Positions 21,571 through 31,430 of a stretch of DNA of 64,000 nt are shown here, in pieces. The notes beneath the pieces were generated by a model that ran no database searches, was not told the origin of the DNA, and worked only from the letters and a program-made list of their open reading frames with translations. How positions within the stretch are numbered: the first letter of the stretch is position 1; each line of letters begins with the position of its first letter. The translations under genes were made by a program, and so were the position numbers. Location: assembly GCA_964035575.1 (NCBI GenBank), contig OZ037907.1, positions 434,001 through 498,000 on the forward strand, written 5' to 3'. The DNA comes from Rhynchopus sp. YZ270_cl-10 (lineage: Eukaryota > Euglenozoa > Diplonemea > Diplonemida > Diplonemidae).

Positions 21571-23456
21571 TCACGACAGCTGTCCCCTCATTTGCGGGGT
21601 TCTAATCGCATTGGAACGGGTGGGACTTACGTGTCCGGCTGGAGAGGAATAGCCTAATCCTTGCGAGGCAGGCAGAGGCGAATACGGTGATCCAACACGC
21701 TGCTGCTGCTGCTGCTGCATGACCGGTGAGTTCACCTGCTGTGGACTCGCCTGTTGCTGCTGCGGGCTGCTGCTGTGGTTCCGCTGTGGAGACCCGTTCA
21801 CCATGGTGACAAGCGTGGCCCGCGCCTGGTGGAGCTTGATGTCGTACTCAAAGCCCTTCTGCGCCGCCGCCAGCATCGCTTCGTGAGACGCTGTGAGCTG
21901 TGTGTTGAGCTGCTGGATGAGGGAGTCCTTTTGGGACGCTTCTGCACGCAGGCGGGCAACTTCCCGCTTCATTTCGTCTGTTGCGCGGGTGTCCTGAACG
22001 GGGTGGTGGCTAGCGTTCGACGAGGCACGGCCCTGGCTCTGAGCGCTCCGCAGGGCGCCTTCCTTCTCGGCAAGACGCTGTGTCAGCTCGTTCACTTTGC
22101 GTGTTGCCTCGTCGAGTTCACGCTTGGTGGCTGCGCCAGCAGCGCTACCAGTGCTCCGCTTAGCCTTGGGTGCATGAGAAGCGGCGTCACGAAGCTTCTC
22201 CTCCAAATCCTTCACAGAAGTGGTCAAACGCGACGTCTCCGCCTTTTCGTACTGAGAGAAAGAGTTTGTTTTGTTGCAAAAAAAATGGGGGGTAATTTGG
22301 AGTTTAAAGAAGGGTTTGAAAATACCTTCAAATCGGACTCAGCCTGGTCCAACTTCTTCTCGGTCTTCGCCAACTGTTTCTTCAAATGGTCTGCCGTCAG
22401 CTTCCAATCCACCCCGGTCAGATCGATGGGGCTTCCGGGGCTTTCCAGGGGGGTGGCTGGGGCGGGGGTGGGGATGGCGTGCTCTATGGGGGTTGCTGTG
22501 GCTCTGGGCTGCGAGACTAATGAGGCATGCGAGCGTGCGAGCGACTGCCGCGAGGCGGCAGAGCCCTGCCTGGACATAGCTGGCTGCGACCCACCAGCCA
22601 CACTCCCCGCTGCAGACGGCGCCCGCGACACTGCAACCGGAGATGCCAGCCCTGCCAACCCCTGCTGTGACGGCGCTGCACCCACCCCAGACGCACTCAT
22701 CTGCTGTGAATGCGCAGACCCCTGCCTCGAGAGCGTTGCCGCATTCCCTCCTCCTCCCCCTGATGCCTGCACCGAAGGCGGAGACGCAGGGTTCTCCTTC
22801 GGAGTGCCCACCCTGCTCGGTGCACGCGACGCGGCTGCTGGCTGCGGGGAGCGTGGTACGCTCGCCACGCTTGGCTGGCGTGATACCGCAACAGGAGAGG
22901 CAGCGACGTTCTGCTGTGGGGTGGGTGGCTGGACAACAGGGGAAGGGGAAGGAGCCTCAGAGGCAGGGGCGCTTGGGGATGCGCTTCCAGCTTGTTTGTT
23001 CTTTGCGCCAAGCTTGGCGCGCATGGCGGCGAAGTCGAAGTCGTCGGAAACAGCGTTCTTATCAACGCGGTCGCGGTTCATGCCGTTGTTGTTGAGGCGG
23101 GCAGCGTCGCGTTCCTTCTCCTTCTCGACGTCGACAGCTTCTTCCTTTTTCTTGGAAATGTGCATTTGGTCAGCAAAGACGTTTTGTTTGGCTGCTCCAG
23201 GGGTTTGTCCTGTCCGTGCTGCCGCAGCGGCAAGCTTCTCGCTATCAGTTTTTGGGACGGAGTTGCGGTTGCCAAGCGTTTCGCGTGCCTCAGCAAAGTT
23301 GTGTTCGTCGGAAACAGCGTTTTTATCAACGCGGTCGCGGTTCATGCCGTTGTTGTTAAGGCGGGCTGCGTCGCGTTCCTTTTCCTTCGCTAGGTCGACA
23401 GCCTCCGCATCCTTCTTGTTTGCGATGAACATCTCATCTCCGGGTTTCTTAGACAT
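21571..23456 (-). CDS. coiled-coil protein with duplicated N-terminal module and low-complexity linker
   Basis: Exons are 23456-22326 and 22251-21571 (603 residues). The 74-base intron has a GTATTTT 5' site and a TCTCTCAG 3' site, phase 0. The first 130 residues contain a direct duplication of about 50 residues: each copy has KEKERDAARLNNNGMNRDRV followed by DKNAVSD and an FA..R..LG ending. Residues about 135-330 are Ala/Pro/Ser-rich with repeated SRQGSA and SRAPS motifs, likely disordered and phosphorylatable. Two heptad regions follow (DHLKKQLAKTEKKLDQAESD before the intron, KDLEEKLRD to GFEYDIKLHQ after it), then a Gln/Pro/Ser tail. No family is recognised. A cytoskeletal or scaffold role would be a guess. 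The spacer 20838-21570 is A/T-rich, with no gene seen. Confidence 0.7.
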
Positions 23457-23995
23457 TTTTGGAGGGAGTTTTTTTTAGGGTTCTGTCAGGTTTGGGTTTA
23501 AAGGGAGAAAGGTTTGGGATGATAGTCGTGAAAATGGAAAGAAAAAGTTCATATTTGCTGAAATGAACGTAGTTCCTCCGATTGGACGGACTCATCATCG
23601 ACTCTCCTTTCTGGAAATTCCGGTGGAAATGGTGCACAAAAAAATATGTCAATCACTGAACGATTGGCTTGCTTCGACCCTGAATGGCTTCAGGAGGAGG
23701 GCTGCAGTACTTGGAGGTTGACAGTATCTCATCTCCGATCTGCCGTCAACATCGACTTCGGTGCTACCACCATAACACAATTGCCCAGAGCAACAACGAC
23801 AAAGTAAAATGGCGCGACAGCTAATGTGATTCACATGAAAGTGCAGGAACAACAAAAGGAAAGGAGGGGGATAAGAAATGGCTAACGACGGCCTAGACAG
23901 AGGGAGTGATTCTCTTTTTTACTATTAATTGCGATCTAATGCGAGTACTGTTTCCGCGGAAAGTGCTTGCAGTTGGTGTATAAAAGAAAAAATGG

Positions 23996-24346
23996 CTAGA
24001 AAGAGGTGGAGGATGGATTGATCTGCTCGCGCACCGCGCGTCGTGCAGACTCGTTAATGCAGCTGTTCATCACTGCAGCGCTGCGACTGCGTTCGTTATC
24101 AAGGTTGAAGGTTGCGTCCACTGTGTACAGCAGGTCGTTCTGCCGTGTGCCCTGTGTTGCCCTTAATGCTGCCTTCATTTGCGCCCCGCTTGTGCACATC
24201 CCCACCTCCCGCGACAGCAGCTCGTCCTCCGCCACCATGCGTGCAATCTTCAAGAACTCCTCGCCAGTCATCCCCTCCAGCACCTCCCCTACACGCTCAC
24301 CAGGTACTGCCGAGACCAGCTCGCTTAAGGTTCGTGGGGATTGCAT
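23996..24346 (-). CDS. small hypothetical protein
   Basis: 116 residues, no recognised domain. It begins MQSPRTLSELVSAVPGERVG and has alternating hydrophobic positions compatible with a small helical bundle (VGEVLEGMTGEEFLKIARMV); Ala and Arg are frequent and third positions are GC-rich as in neighbouring genes. The spacer on either side (23457-23995 and 24347-25036) shows no other coding. The stop is followed on the minus strand by a run of C/T. Possibly a single-exon gene, though further exons cannot be excluded. Confidence 0.5.
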   Translation of the reverse strand: MQSPRTLSELVSAVPGERVGEVLEGMTGEEFLKIARMVAEDELLSREVGMCTSGAQMKAALRATQGTRQNDLLYTVDATFNLDNERSRSAAVMNSCINESARRAVREQINPSSTSF

Positions 24347-24751
24347 TTTTTTTTTTTGTTTGTTTGTTTGGTAAAATTGTTCCCCCCTCCCACCTTAGTT
24401 GAAAAGAAGGTTGGAGCGAGGCGGGACAAAGAGGGAGGTTTTTTTTTATATAAAACCTTTAACACAGTCCTCCGAGAAACTTCGTGATTTTTTTGGCAAT
24501 TTGTGCAATATCGGTTTTCTGTAGGTTAGCAAACCAAAATGGGGTTTTAGGGGAGGGGGAAAAAAATGAGGGAGGTGGTCTTAGCTGGTGTTTCCCAAAA
24601 GGGGTGGATATAAAAGAGATATAGACGGGGAGGGGGAGAAGAGAGAGAAAAACACTCGGTGTTCAGCCGTCTTTGTTTTTTTTTTATCGCAAAACGTAAG
24701 TCAGCGTCTCTCTCCTTTGTGTGTGTGAGGTCAAAAAAATTTTTTTTTTAA

Positions 24752-24840
24752 ATTTGAAATACAAAACCCTCTCTCATGACAGAGTACCAAAAAAAAAAAA
24801 TCGGTGAAGTTATTGATGCATGCAGTATACACCCCCCTCT
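24752..24840 (-). repeat. TACA-stem hairpin joined to ATGCAGG-family repeat
   Basis: GAAATACAAAACCCTCTCTCATG..AGTACC is followed by a run of A and then GTGAAGTTATTGATGCATGC. It illustrates how the two repeat families occur in tandem, separated by an A-run, as retroposed units with A-tails might. Confidence 0.45.
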
Positions 24841-25036
24841 CGAACTCTTCCGACTCACCTAATAGAGGCACGCCACTGATACACCAACAAAATTAGCCCG
24901 AACCCTTTCCTAAACCCCCCCCCACTCCCCCCACATCCCCAAAACCCCGCCTGCTGTTAAGCAAGAGGGCGGCTTGAAGCTTTTTTGATAAAAAATGAAA
25001 CAACAAAAAAAAAAGTGAATTTTGTTAATGCAGGTT

Positions 25037-26668
25037 TTATGATTTGGTGTGCAGCCTCTGAGCGGTCTCCTTCCACTGCGCGTCTGTGAGGGTCGACTTG
25101 GGTCTGTCTTGGAGATAGTTTGCCTTGAGCTTTGTCATGGTAGATTTTTGCTTTTGCACTGCTTCATCGTAGAGTCGTGCATTCGCAGCAGTGCTTTCCC
25201 CTGGGGTCAGCTTTCTCCCTCCACACTTCTGCCTTACCAACGACGCCGGGAGATATTTGCTTATCAGAAGATCGTTTTTATCCTTCGACTTCTCCAGCGA
25301 CACTGAATAGAGCCGGGTCACTGAATCCTGAATGGCCTCCTTCGGGAGCGTCCGGGTGTCTATGGGGAGAACGTATTTTGAGTACAACGCGCTGACTTTG
25401 TCACTCCCACTGCGGGTCTGGCTGAAGAGGCGGTCTACACTGTCCTCCTGCTCCATTGGGCTCAGCCGTTTTACCTTGCGGTCTGTTGTGAGGAAGCGTT
25501 TCGAGAGGTTCCCGGTAACCTCTTCTTGCTTGGCGCGGGCGACGGAGTAGAGGCGGTTGACGAGCTCTGCTTCTTCGTCGCCGCGAATGCGTTTTTTTCT
25601 GATGACGGTGGAGGCTGCTGTCGAAGGGTCGTCGCGGGAGGATGAAAGAGTATTCTTCGCCGCGCCAATATCAATCGTCTTCAACTTCGGGAGTTTCGAA
25701 ATAGGCAAACAATCCATCTCCGCCAGCTCGCCTTCGCTCAACGTTTCGAGAGGGTTGCCACGGCGGCGTTCCTTGCTGGTCAGTCCTAAGGTTTCGCGTA
25801 GATACGAATTGCGTGTCATCTGAATCGCGGTCACCCCAGAAGAAGAAGGGAGGTCCAAAAGCGCCCCCTTCGCCTTCAACACAATGCAAGCGTCCTTCCC
25901 TTCTATTCCCGTTGCATGCTGTGCTAAGAGGTGCACCGGGGCCAGCCCTAGGCCGTTCTTTGCGTTCACCTTGAGGATCTTGAGCTTGCAGATCTCTGCA
26001 ATAAAGCCTACCGGTGGCTTGCTCTTGCTGCAGACGCAGTGGAGAATGGAATTGCCGTCCTCTCTTTGCGCGTTGATCTCTTTGCCCAGGCGTGCCGCAA
26101 GGTATAACGCAATATCATATTTACAAAACCTGCAACTAAAGAACAGCGCCGCCGTCTTGCAAGCTAGTGTCTCAGTATAGTCGAACGTCAACGCGACGAC
26201 CCGCTTCTTATGCGCATAGATTGCGTGGTGCAGCAGACACCCTGCCACATGGTGGTATTGCACTGTCGTGGATGTGAGCTCTTGAAGTGCCGCCTCTCCT
26301 CCATTTGCTAACGTCTGCTGCAGCAGCGACCGCACCCCAGAGACGTGCCCTTTGTACACCAACGGCACACACTCCTGCAGCGTGCGCGCCAAGCTGGCTG
26401 GCGTTGTCTCCGGAATCACCAACACACCCTTCTGCGCAGAACCAGACGGTGTCCCTGGCGGCGACGCTGACGACCCCGCACCCCCTGCCCCCTTCACCGT
26501 CGGAGAGGCTGGTGCAGGCACAGCGCCTTCTGTCTCTCCGGCCGCAGCCGCAGCCGCAGCTTCAGGCTCAGGCTCAGGCTCTCCTGTTGGGGGTGCTGGA
26601 GGGGTCTCGGGTGTGCTATTGGTATTGTCTTCAGGTACGGTAGGTTCCACGCTAGGGTCGTCAGGCAT
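25037..26668 (-). CDS. ankyrin-type protein with C-terminal RLY/KYL repeats
   Basis: 543 residues from the Met at 26668. Upstream in-frame codons run through a dispersed repeat, so the ATG after the CT-rich leader and its CACCACAG is preferred. Residues 1-75 are Pro/Glu/Ala-rich. About 85-290 contain ankyrin-like helix pairs (GCLLHHAIYAHKKRVVALTF, DGNSILHCVCS, GLGLAPVHLLAQ). The C-terminal 180 residues hold four or five repeats of about 40 residues built on SVxRLYsxsxxK...Lx.KYL (VNRLYSVARAKQ, VDRLFSQTRSGS, VTRLYSVSLEKS, NARLYDEAVQKQ), a pattern I associate with flagellate cytoskeletal proteins. The role is unknown. Confidence 0.72.
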   Translation of the reverse strand: MPDDPSVEPTVPEDNTNSTPETPPAPPTGEPEPEPEAAAAAAAGETEGAVPAPASPTVKGAGGAGSSASPPGTPSGSAQKGVLVIPETTPASLARTLQECVPLVYKGHVSGVRSLLQQTLANGGEAALQELTSTTVQYHHVAGCLLHHAIYAHKKRVVALTFDYTETLACKTAALFFSCRFCKYDIALYLAARLGKEINAQREDGNSILHCVCSKSKPPVGFIAEICKLKILKVNAKNGLGLAPVHLLAQHATGIEGKDACIVLKAKGALLDLPSSSGVTAIQMTRNSYLRETLGLTSKERRRGNPLETLSEGELAEMDCLPISKLPKLKTIDIGAAKNTLSSSRDDPSTAASTVIRKKRIRGDEEAELVNRLYSVARAKQEEVTGNLSKRFLTTDRKVKRLSPMEQEDSVDRLFSQTRSGSDKVSALYSKYVLPIDTRTLPKEAIQDSVTRLYSVSLEKSKDKNDLLISKYLPASLVRQKCGGRKLTPGESTAANARLYDEAVQKQKSTMTKLKANYLQDRPKSTLTDAQWKETAQRLHTKS

Positions 26669-26777
26669 GTTGCAAGGAGGGGGGTGAAGGGGGAGGGGGG
26701 TGTGGGGCTGAGCTCTGTGGTGAAGAGGTTTTGAGAGGAGGGTGGAAGACCGAGAAGTGTAAAGTGACAAAAAAAAA

Positions 26778-26898
26778 GTAGAGTTGAAATACAAAAGCCC
26801 TCTCGTGAAACAGTGTACCTTTGGTATGACCAGATGTACGGTAGGGTGGACACCCCAACCATGCAGTCCTACATCCATTTTCGTGGTTTCCATCTGCT
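26778..26898 (-). repeat. TACA-stem CTCTCGT element in the leader of the ankyrin gene
   Basis: GTAGAGTTGAAATACAAAAG, CCCTCTCGTG, AAACAGTGTACC, then TGGTATGACCAGATGTAC and ACCCCAACCATGCAGTCCTA. The same order is found at 32174-32262 and 33507-33630, about 90% alike. The TACA/TGTA stem encloses the conserved loop. It lies about 110 bases upstream of the ankyrin-gene start. Confidence 0.65.
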
Positions 26899-27101
26899 AC
26901 TCCCGCTCCCACTCATCAGCCAGATGACTGAAAGGATCATTGCAAACACAGGGGCATGAATCCTGTGTGATGTAGGGTCCGGTTGGGGGGGAAATGGTGA
27001 TCCGATTAACAGTCCGCTGACACAGGGGGGGTGTACACTTTATAGACACGCCCCCCGATATTGACACGTCGTTGGCCAATTTTCGTGAGCACCAAAAAAA
27101 A

Positions 27102-27202
27102 GTGAAGTTATTAATGCAGGCACCTCCGACTGACCCACGTACGATGCCAGCCATCCGGATGAAAGCACAAGTACCCTGCGGCCAACAACAGAAGATGTAA
27201 AA
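27102..27202 (-). repeat. dispersed repeat, ATGCAGG family
   Basis: Close match of 2850-2958. It is preceded by an A-run and GTGAAGTTATTAATGCAGG, and ends CAACAGAAGATGTAAAAAG. Confidence 0.55.
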
Positions 27203-27834
27203 AGGAAACCTAATGACTGGCCCGTACCGTAAGAGAACGAGGGCGGTGCACAACCGCTCGACAGCCGGCGGCCCACCTTCCGTTGAAGAGTTGTGAGCTT
27301 ACAGGTACTGCAGTTCGCTGCACCCAACGCTTGATGCACGATAGTCTACACAAGAGAGCAGAAACCCAAAAACACAAAAAGGGGTGGGCGGGGGGGTCAC
27401 AACATCTCTCTCTTGGCGCCCCATGCTGTACCGACAGTTGGGCCTCACCCTTTCTCTTAGGGATATACATGGACGTCCTTACAGGCAGCACACCGTAACC
27501 CAAAGGCGTGGCAGAGAGACTCCGTAGAGCGACTCTGGCCTGACCGCTGGCCATTTATGCTCCGGGTGCGAGCACCCATCATAGCATAGGGGGGCCAGCC
27601 TGACCCAGCATTTATATACCCTGCCAGGGTGAACTTGCATAAAAGAGGGCAGGGGCGTTTAGACCCTGAGGACTAGGGGAAGTCCCGCATACCCCAACAG
27701 AAAGACAAAGGCTATGCACTGGTGATATAGGAGAGGCAGGGTTGCTGAAAAACAAAAAGACCCTGAAGGCACAAAAACGCCCCGCATACCCCTCCTCGCC
27801 TCCTGTTTTGTAATCTCTCAGGTAGGAGACATCG

Positions 27835-27920
27835 GTTCGAGCGGTCAACACCTTCATAGAGTTTCTGGAGGAACGGACCCCCGGATGCAATTTAAGGTCC
27901 AGCCCAGGACCAAAAAAAAT
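27835..27920. repeat. dispersed repeat, inverted relative of 11515-11585
   Basis: AGAGTTTCTGGAGGAACGGA and CAATTTAAGGTCCAGCCCAG are the complements, with few changes, of sequence inside the 1.1-kb element at 11069-12168. The spacer 26899-28357 holds such repeat pieces and no gene I can support. Confidence 0.5.
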
Positions 27921-28357
27921 CAAAACAAAAACGCCTCAAGGCAAAATGTGGGGGGGGGGCAATAGGGGAGTCTTTTTGTCGCTTCATTGATTGTCCAGGC
28001 TTTTTGTTTGGCTGTTTATTTAATTTTTTTTTTTTTGACGCCCCGACACCTGGTCGGGTTTTTGTTCTGCTCCCCCCCTCGGTTTGATGTTATAATGAAA
28101 AATAAGAGTTAAAAAAATGGACTTTCCCCTCCCCCCCCATCCCAGTTCCCCCATAGTCCTCGCTTCTTGTTCTTTCTGCCTCTCAGTACCAACGATCCCT
28201 TGCGGTGAGGTGTCTTCTTGCTTTTGGGTTTGTGAGAATATTTTTTCTTTTTCTCTTCTTTTTCGGATTCTTTTCGAGGGGGGTGATGGCATAACAAACA
28301 CAACAGAGGCTTGCGTCGATTCAAAAAAACAAAACAAAACAACGCTACTCAAGATGC

Positions 28358-28687
28358 TTAGTCGAAGAGTCCGAAGTCGCCCATGTCCTCGTCGGACTCC
28401 TCAGCAGGGGCGGCGGCGGCGGCAGCGGGTGCTGCTGCTGCTGCGGCCGGTGCGTCGCCTGCGGCAGGTGCGGCACCTCCTCCTCCACAGCTCAGGTTGC
28501 CGAGAAGCTCGGAGAGGTCGACGTTCTCAAGGAGCTTCGCGAAGACGTCAGCGGTGGACGACTTGACAGACACACCTCCGGCCTTGCATGCCGCAACGAG
28601 GTTGGCTCCGCTCTTGTCCACGCCACAGTCATCGCAGATCAGGGCGGAGAGCATGCACGCCTTCTGGGTGGTGATTGCGGCGGTCAT
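28358..28687 (-). CDS. RPLP1: 60S acidic ribosomal protein P1, copy A
   Basis: 109 residues. P1/P2 proteins form the ribosomal stalk and recruit translation GTPases. The N-terminal dimerisation domain reads QKACMLSALICDDCG, and VFAKLLENVDLSELL matches the P1 FAKAL..VN.. region better than P2. An Ala/Gly/Pro hinge (about 70-95) and the signature tail EESDEDMGDFGLFD follow; the tail contacts GTPases. The length is normal for the family. The coding region differs from copy B (30765-31094) by a single synonymous base as far as I can read, so this is a very recent duplication or gene conversion. A CT-rich tract ending CACAACAG lies about 40 bases before the ATG. Confidence 0.95.
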   Translation of the reverse strand: MTAAITTQKACMLSALICDDCGVDKSGANLVAACKAGGVSVKSSTADVFAKLLENVDLSELLGNLSCGGGGAAPAAGDAPAAAAAAPAAAAAAPAEESDEDMGDFGLFD

Positions 28688-29202
28688 TGTGAAAAAACGA
28701 AGTTGTTTTGTGTTGTCAAAATTCTGTTGTGAGGGTAGAAGAAAAATGAAAATGTGTACAGTACGAAGATTATGGGTACTGCGTACTGGGTGGGTACTGG
28801 TCTCCACTTTATTTTACGCGGATTTACGAAGGAATGCACGATATCGTGTTTTTTATCGTCATATAAAACTACGTATGAGTGAAAAATAAAGTAGCTTATT
28901 TTACTTGCCATGCCCAATGTGCACTCGTGTATTTTTTTCCCCCGCGCCTTCTCGGCAGCAGCTCACTGCAAAAGCGGGTTGTAACGAAAAGGCACCTGTC
29001 TGAGGTCCCGCCTGTTGAGGTCTTGAGAGTGAAGGTGTGCAGGATGCGAGGAAAAACGTGTCTCAGCATGAAACTGTCAGCGTTGAGGTACAAAAGAATC
29101 AGGACTGCAGAGGGTTACTCCACAGCCGCTCATTGGAAAGAAGACTTGGAACCTAATATATCATCACGAACAACAAAAAAAAATGGCGCAAAATGAATAT
29201 GG

Positions 29203-29250
29203 ACTCGTCCGGAAACCCCTCTGGTAAGATTCATCCTTTTGGGTATTTTT
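29203..29250. repeat. inverted repeat, left partner
   Basis: CGTCCGGAAACCCC-TCTGGTAAGATTCATC-CTTTTGGG reappears in complement at 30122-30168. The pair brackets the three-exon gene at 29343-29810. No target duplication is obvious. Confidence 0.5.
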
Positions 29251-29342
29251 GATGATGTCCCCACAAAAAGTGCATCTAGGTGATATTCTGATATGAAAAT
29301 AGGTTTTTGGGGGGGTCTGAGGCTATATTTTCGCTTTTTAAA

Positions 29343-29810
29343 TCAGATTTTCAGCCTTTTATTGTCGTTCTTCTGGATCTCTTCTCTCTTTCTCTTAATC
29401 CTGCCATGCCGCCTTGACAAGGTTTCATTGACCTCTGTCAAATCTACTGGATCAATGCCAGGGACTTTTGCTTTGCGGGTCACCTTGGATGTGGAGACTC
29501 CATAGTAAATACAGGTTCCCTCCGTGTCAGAGTACACGCTGAAATGACACGACCGTTGCTCGGGTAGCAGTACACAGACGAAAAGAGATTGATGGAAAGA
29601 AGGGTGCACTGATACGTATGAGTACGAGGGAATGAGATAACAAAGGCCTCTGTGTGGGGAAGCTCGCGCAGGGCACCGACAATGACCCCTACGGTAAGGA
29701 TCTCCTGACAACAAGAATCATCAGAGAGATGGTTCGAAACGACACCAAGTGTGCGTCGCACCCATTCTTACCGTGTTTCTCGACAAAAAAGTGAACTTCA
29801 CTGCTGTCAT
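29343..29810 (-). CDS. small three-exon protein, unknown function
   Basis: Inferred exons are 29810-29772, 29704-29616 and 29538-29343 (107 residues). The introns are 67 and 77 bases (GTAAGA..TTGTCAG and GTATCA..ATTTCAG). All three frames fit across phases 0 and 2, giving MTAVKFTFLSRNT | EILTVGVIVGALRELPH.. | VYSDTEGTCIYYGVST... The first two-thirds alternate strand-like hydrophobic segments, suggesting a compact beta-rich domain. The C-terminus is highly basic (GRIKRKREEIQKNDNKRLK), possibly nucleic-acid binding or nuclear. I do not recognise the family. The gene sits between the two P1 copies and between inverted repeats at 29203-29250 and 30122-30168. The fit of start, phases and stop is the main evidence. 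Confidence 0.6.
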
Positions 29811-29969
29811 TGCCACGTTTATGAAATGTCCAAAAATACGTAAAAAAATATAAGTAAAAAGGGGGGGAGCGGAAATAAACAAAATAAATGATCAAAACAT
29901 GCCCTCTAGGGTGGTAGGTGTATGGTGGGTATCAAGTAGTCCGGGTATTGTACTTTCGCACTGCCGGTT

Positions 29970-30075
29970 TTTTGTTTGTGCGTAAAGTGTGTAATAAATA
30001 TTCTGTGGTGATATTTTCATTACTGCAATACGCTCCCACTGACTACCTGGCAGTGAAGAGGAAACCTCTTTAAGG
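29970..30075. repeat. dispersed repeat (CGCTCCCACTGACTACCTGG family)
   Basis: Closely matches 36126-36240. It contains two small hairpins: CACTG/CAGTG around ACTACCTGG, and AAGAGG/CCTCTT around AAA. The right inverted-repeat partner of 29203-29250 follows at 30122-30168. The rest of 29811-30764 shows no gene I can support. Confidence 0.5.
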
Positions 30076-30764
30076 CCAAAAAATTGGGTTGTTTGGGTGT
30101 TTTGAGCAGAAAACCTCAAAAACCCCCCAAAAGGATGAATCTTACCAGGAGGGTTTCCGGACGGACCCATATGATAATAAAAATCTACGACACTTTCAAA
30201 ATGGATGGAAACAATGACTCACCACTACTGCGCGAACGGCTGTATGTGCGACATGAGCTGCTGCACTGTGTGACCATGATACTTTTGATTATGATGATAG
30301 AGAAACAACCAAAGGCTGAAAAAAGAGCTGGCAAGCCAAGGACAAGGTCGAAAACAAACTGAACTGGGAGAGGGGTCCCGATTGCAGCACATCAAACACT
30401 TGAACAAGCTGAAAAAGCTGTTTTAGAGGAGGGACAAGAGCATCCTCCGCAAAGAAAGGGTGGGGAAGGACGAACGGCCTGATTACAGCACAGGAGGAAG
30501 GGCAAAAGGGGCAGCAGGGGACGTCAAAGGCGTGTGGAAACTTGCCAGGGGGTGGCAAAGAGGTAATAGGTGACTACCTCCAAAAGGTTGGTCTGCTGCC
30601 AACGAAAATGAAGTACGACAAATGCGCGAAAAGAGATAAAAAAAATGACAAAATCTTTTACCTGCCCTTGCAGGAGTCTTGAATTCTCCTGACAATATTT
30701 TTTTTTCTAAAAATGGGGTACTTTTTTTTTTGAGAAACTGTATGGATACGTTGAAGCTAGATGC

Positions 30765-31094
30765 TTAGTCGAAGAGTCCGAAGTCGCCCATGTCCTCGTC
30801 GGACTCCTCAGCAGGGGCGGCGGCGGCGGCAGCGGGTGCTGCTGCTGCTGCGGCCGGTGCGTCGCCTGCGGCAGGTGCGGCACCTCCTCCTCCACAGCTC
30901 AGGTTGCCGAGAAGCTCGGAGAGGTCGACGTTCTCAAGGAGCTTCGCGAAGACGTCAGCGGTGGACGACTTGACAGACACACCTCCGGCCTTGCATGCCG
31001 CAACGAGGTTGGCTCCGCTCTTGTCCACGCCACAGTCATCGCAGATCAGGGCGGAGAGCATGCACGCCTTCTGGGTGGTGATTGCTGCGGTCAT
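30765..31094 (-). CDS. RPLP1: 60S acidic ribosomal protein P1, copy B
   Basis: Same 109-residue protein as 28358-28687. Identity extends a few bases past the stop (GATGCTTAGTCG on the plus strand) and a few before the ATG (TTTTTTCACA), then stops abruptly. The conserved unit is thus little more than the coding region, which fits gene conversion or a retrocopy-like duplication better than a long segmental one. There is no A-tail or intron difference to decide between them. Both copies look functional. The spacer 31095-31430 holds a (CTCCCC)n run at about 31340-31382 and no gene. Confidence 0.95.
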   Translation of the reverse strand: MTAAITTQKACMLSALICDDCGVDKSGANLVAACKAGGVSVKSSTADVFAKLLENVDLSELLGNLSCGGGGAAPAAGDAPAAAAAAPAAAAAAPAEESDEDMGDFGLFD

Positions 31095-31430
31095 TGTGAA
31101 AAAAAAAGGATTCTCTCTCAACCAGTCTGAATTATAGTGATTGTGGTGATTTAAAAAACAACTGAATTTAGCGAGAAAAAATGAATCTAAGGAACTCTGT
31201 GTATTTCCATTTTGTTTATTTCAACATTATTTCGCGACTTTTCGTAACCTTTTTTTTAACCCCAACCCCCTCCCTCCCCACCCCTTTTATCTATTAGGTT
31301 ATCCCCTTGTTCCCTCTCATTTTGTACTAACCTCTTTCCCCCCTCCCCCTCCCCCTCCCCCTCCCCCTCCCCCTCCCCCTCCATTTCCAACGGAAACCCA
31401 TACAGAATCACCCCCCCTTCTCCTCACCCC

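Noticed and set aside
21754-23478. 574-codon open frame on the plus strand
   Set aside because: It lies exactly opposite the two exons of the coiled-coil gene and is Ala/Cys/Arg-rich in the manner of an antisense shadow of GC-rich DNA.
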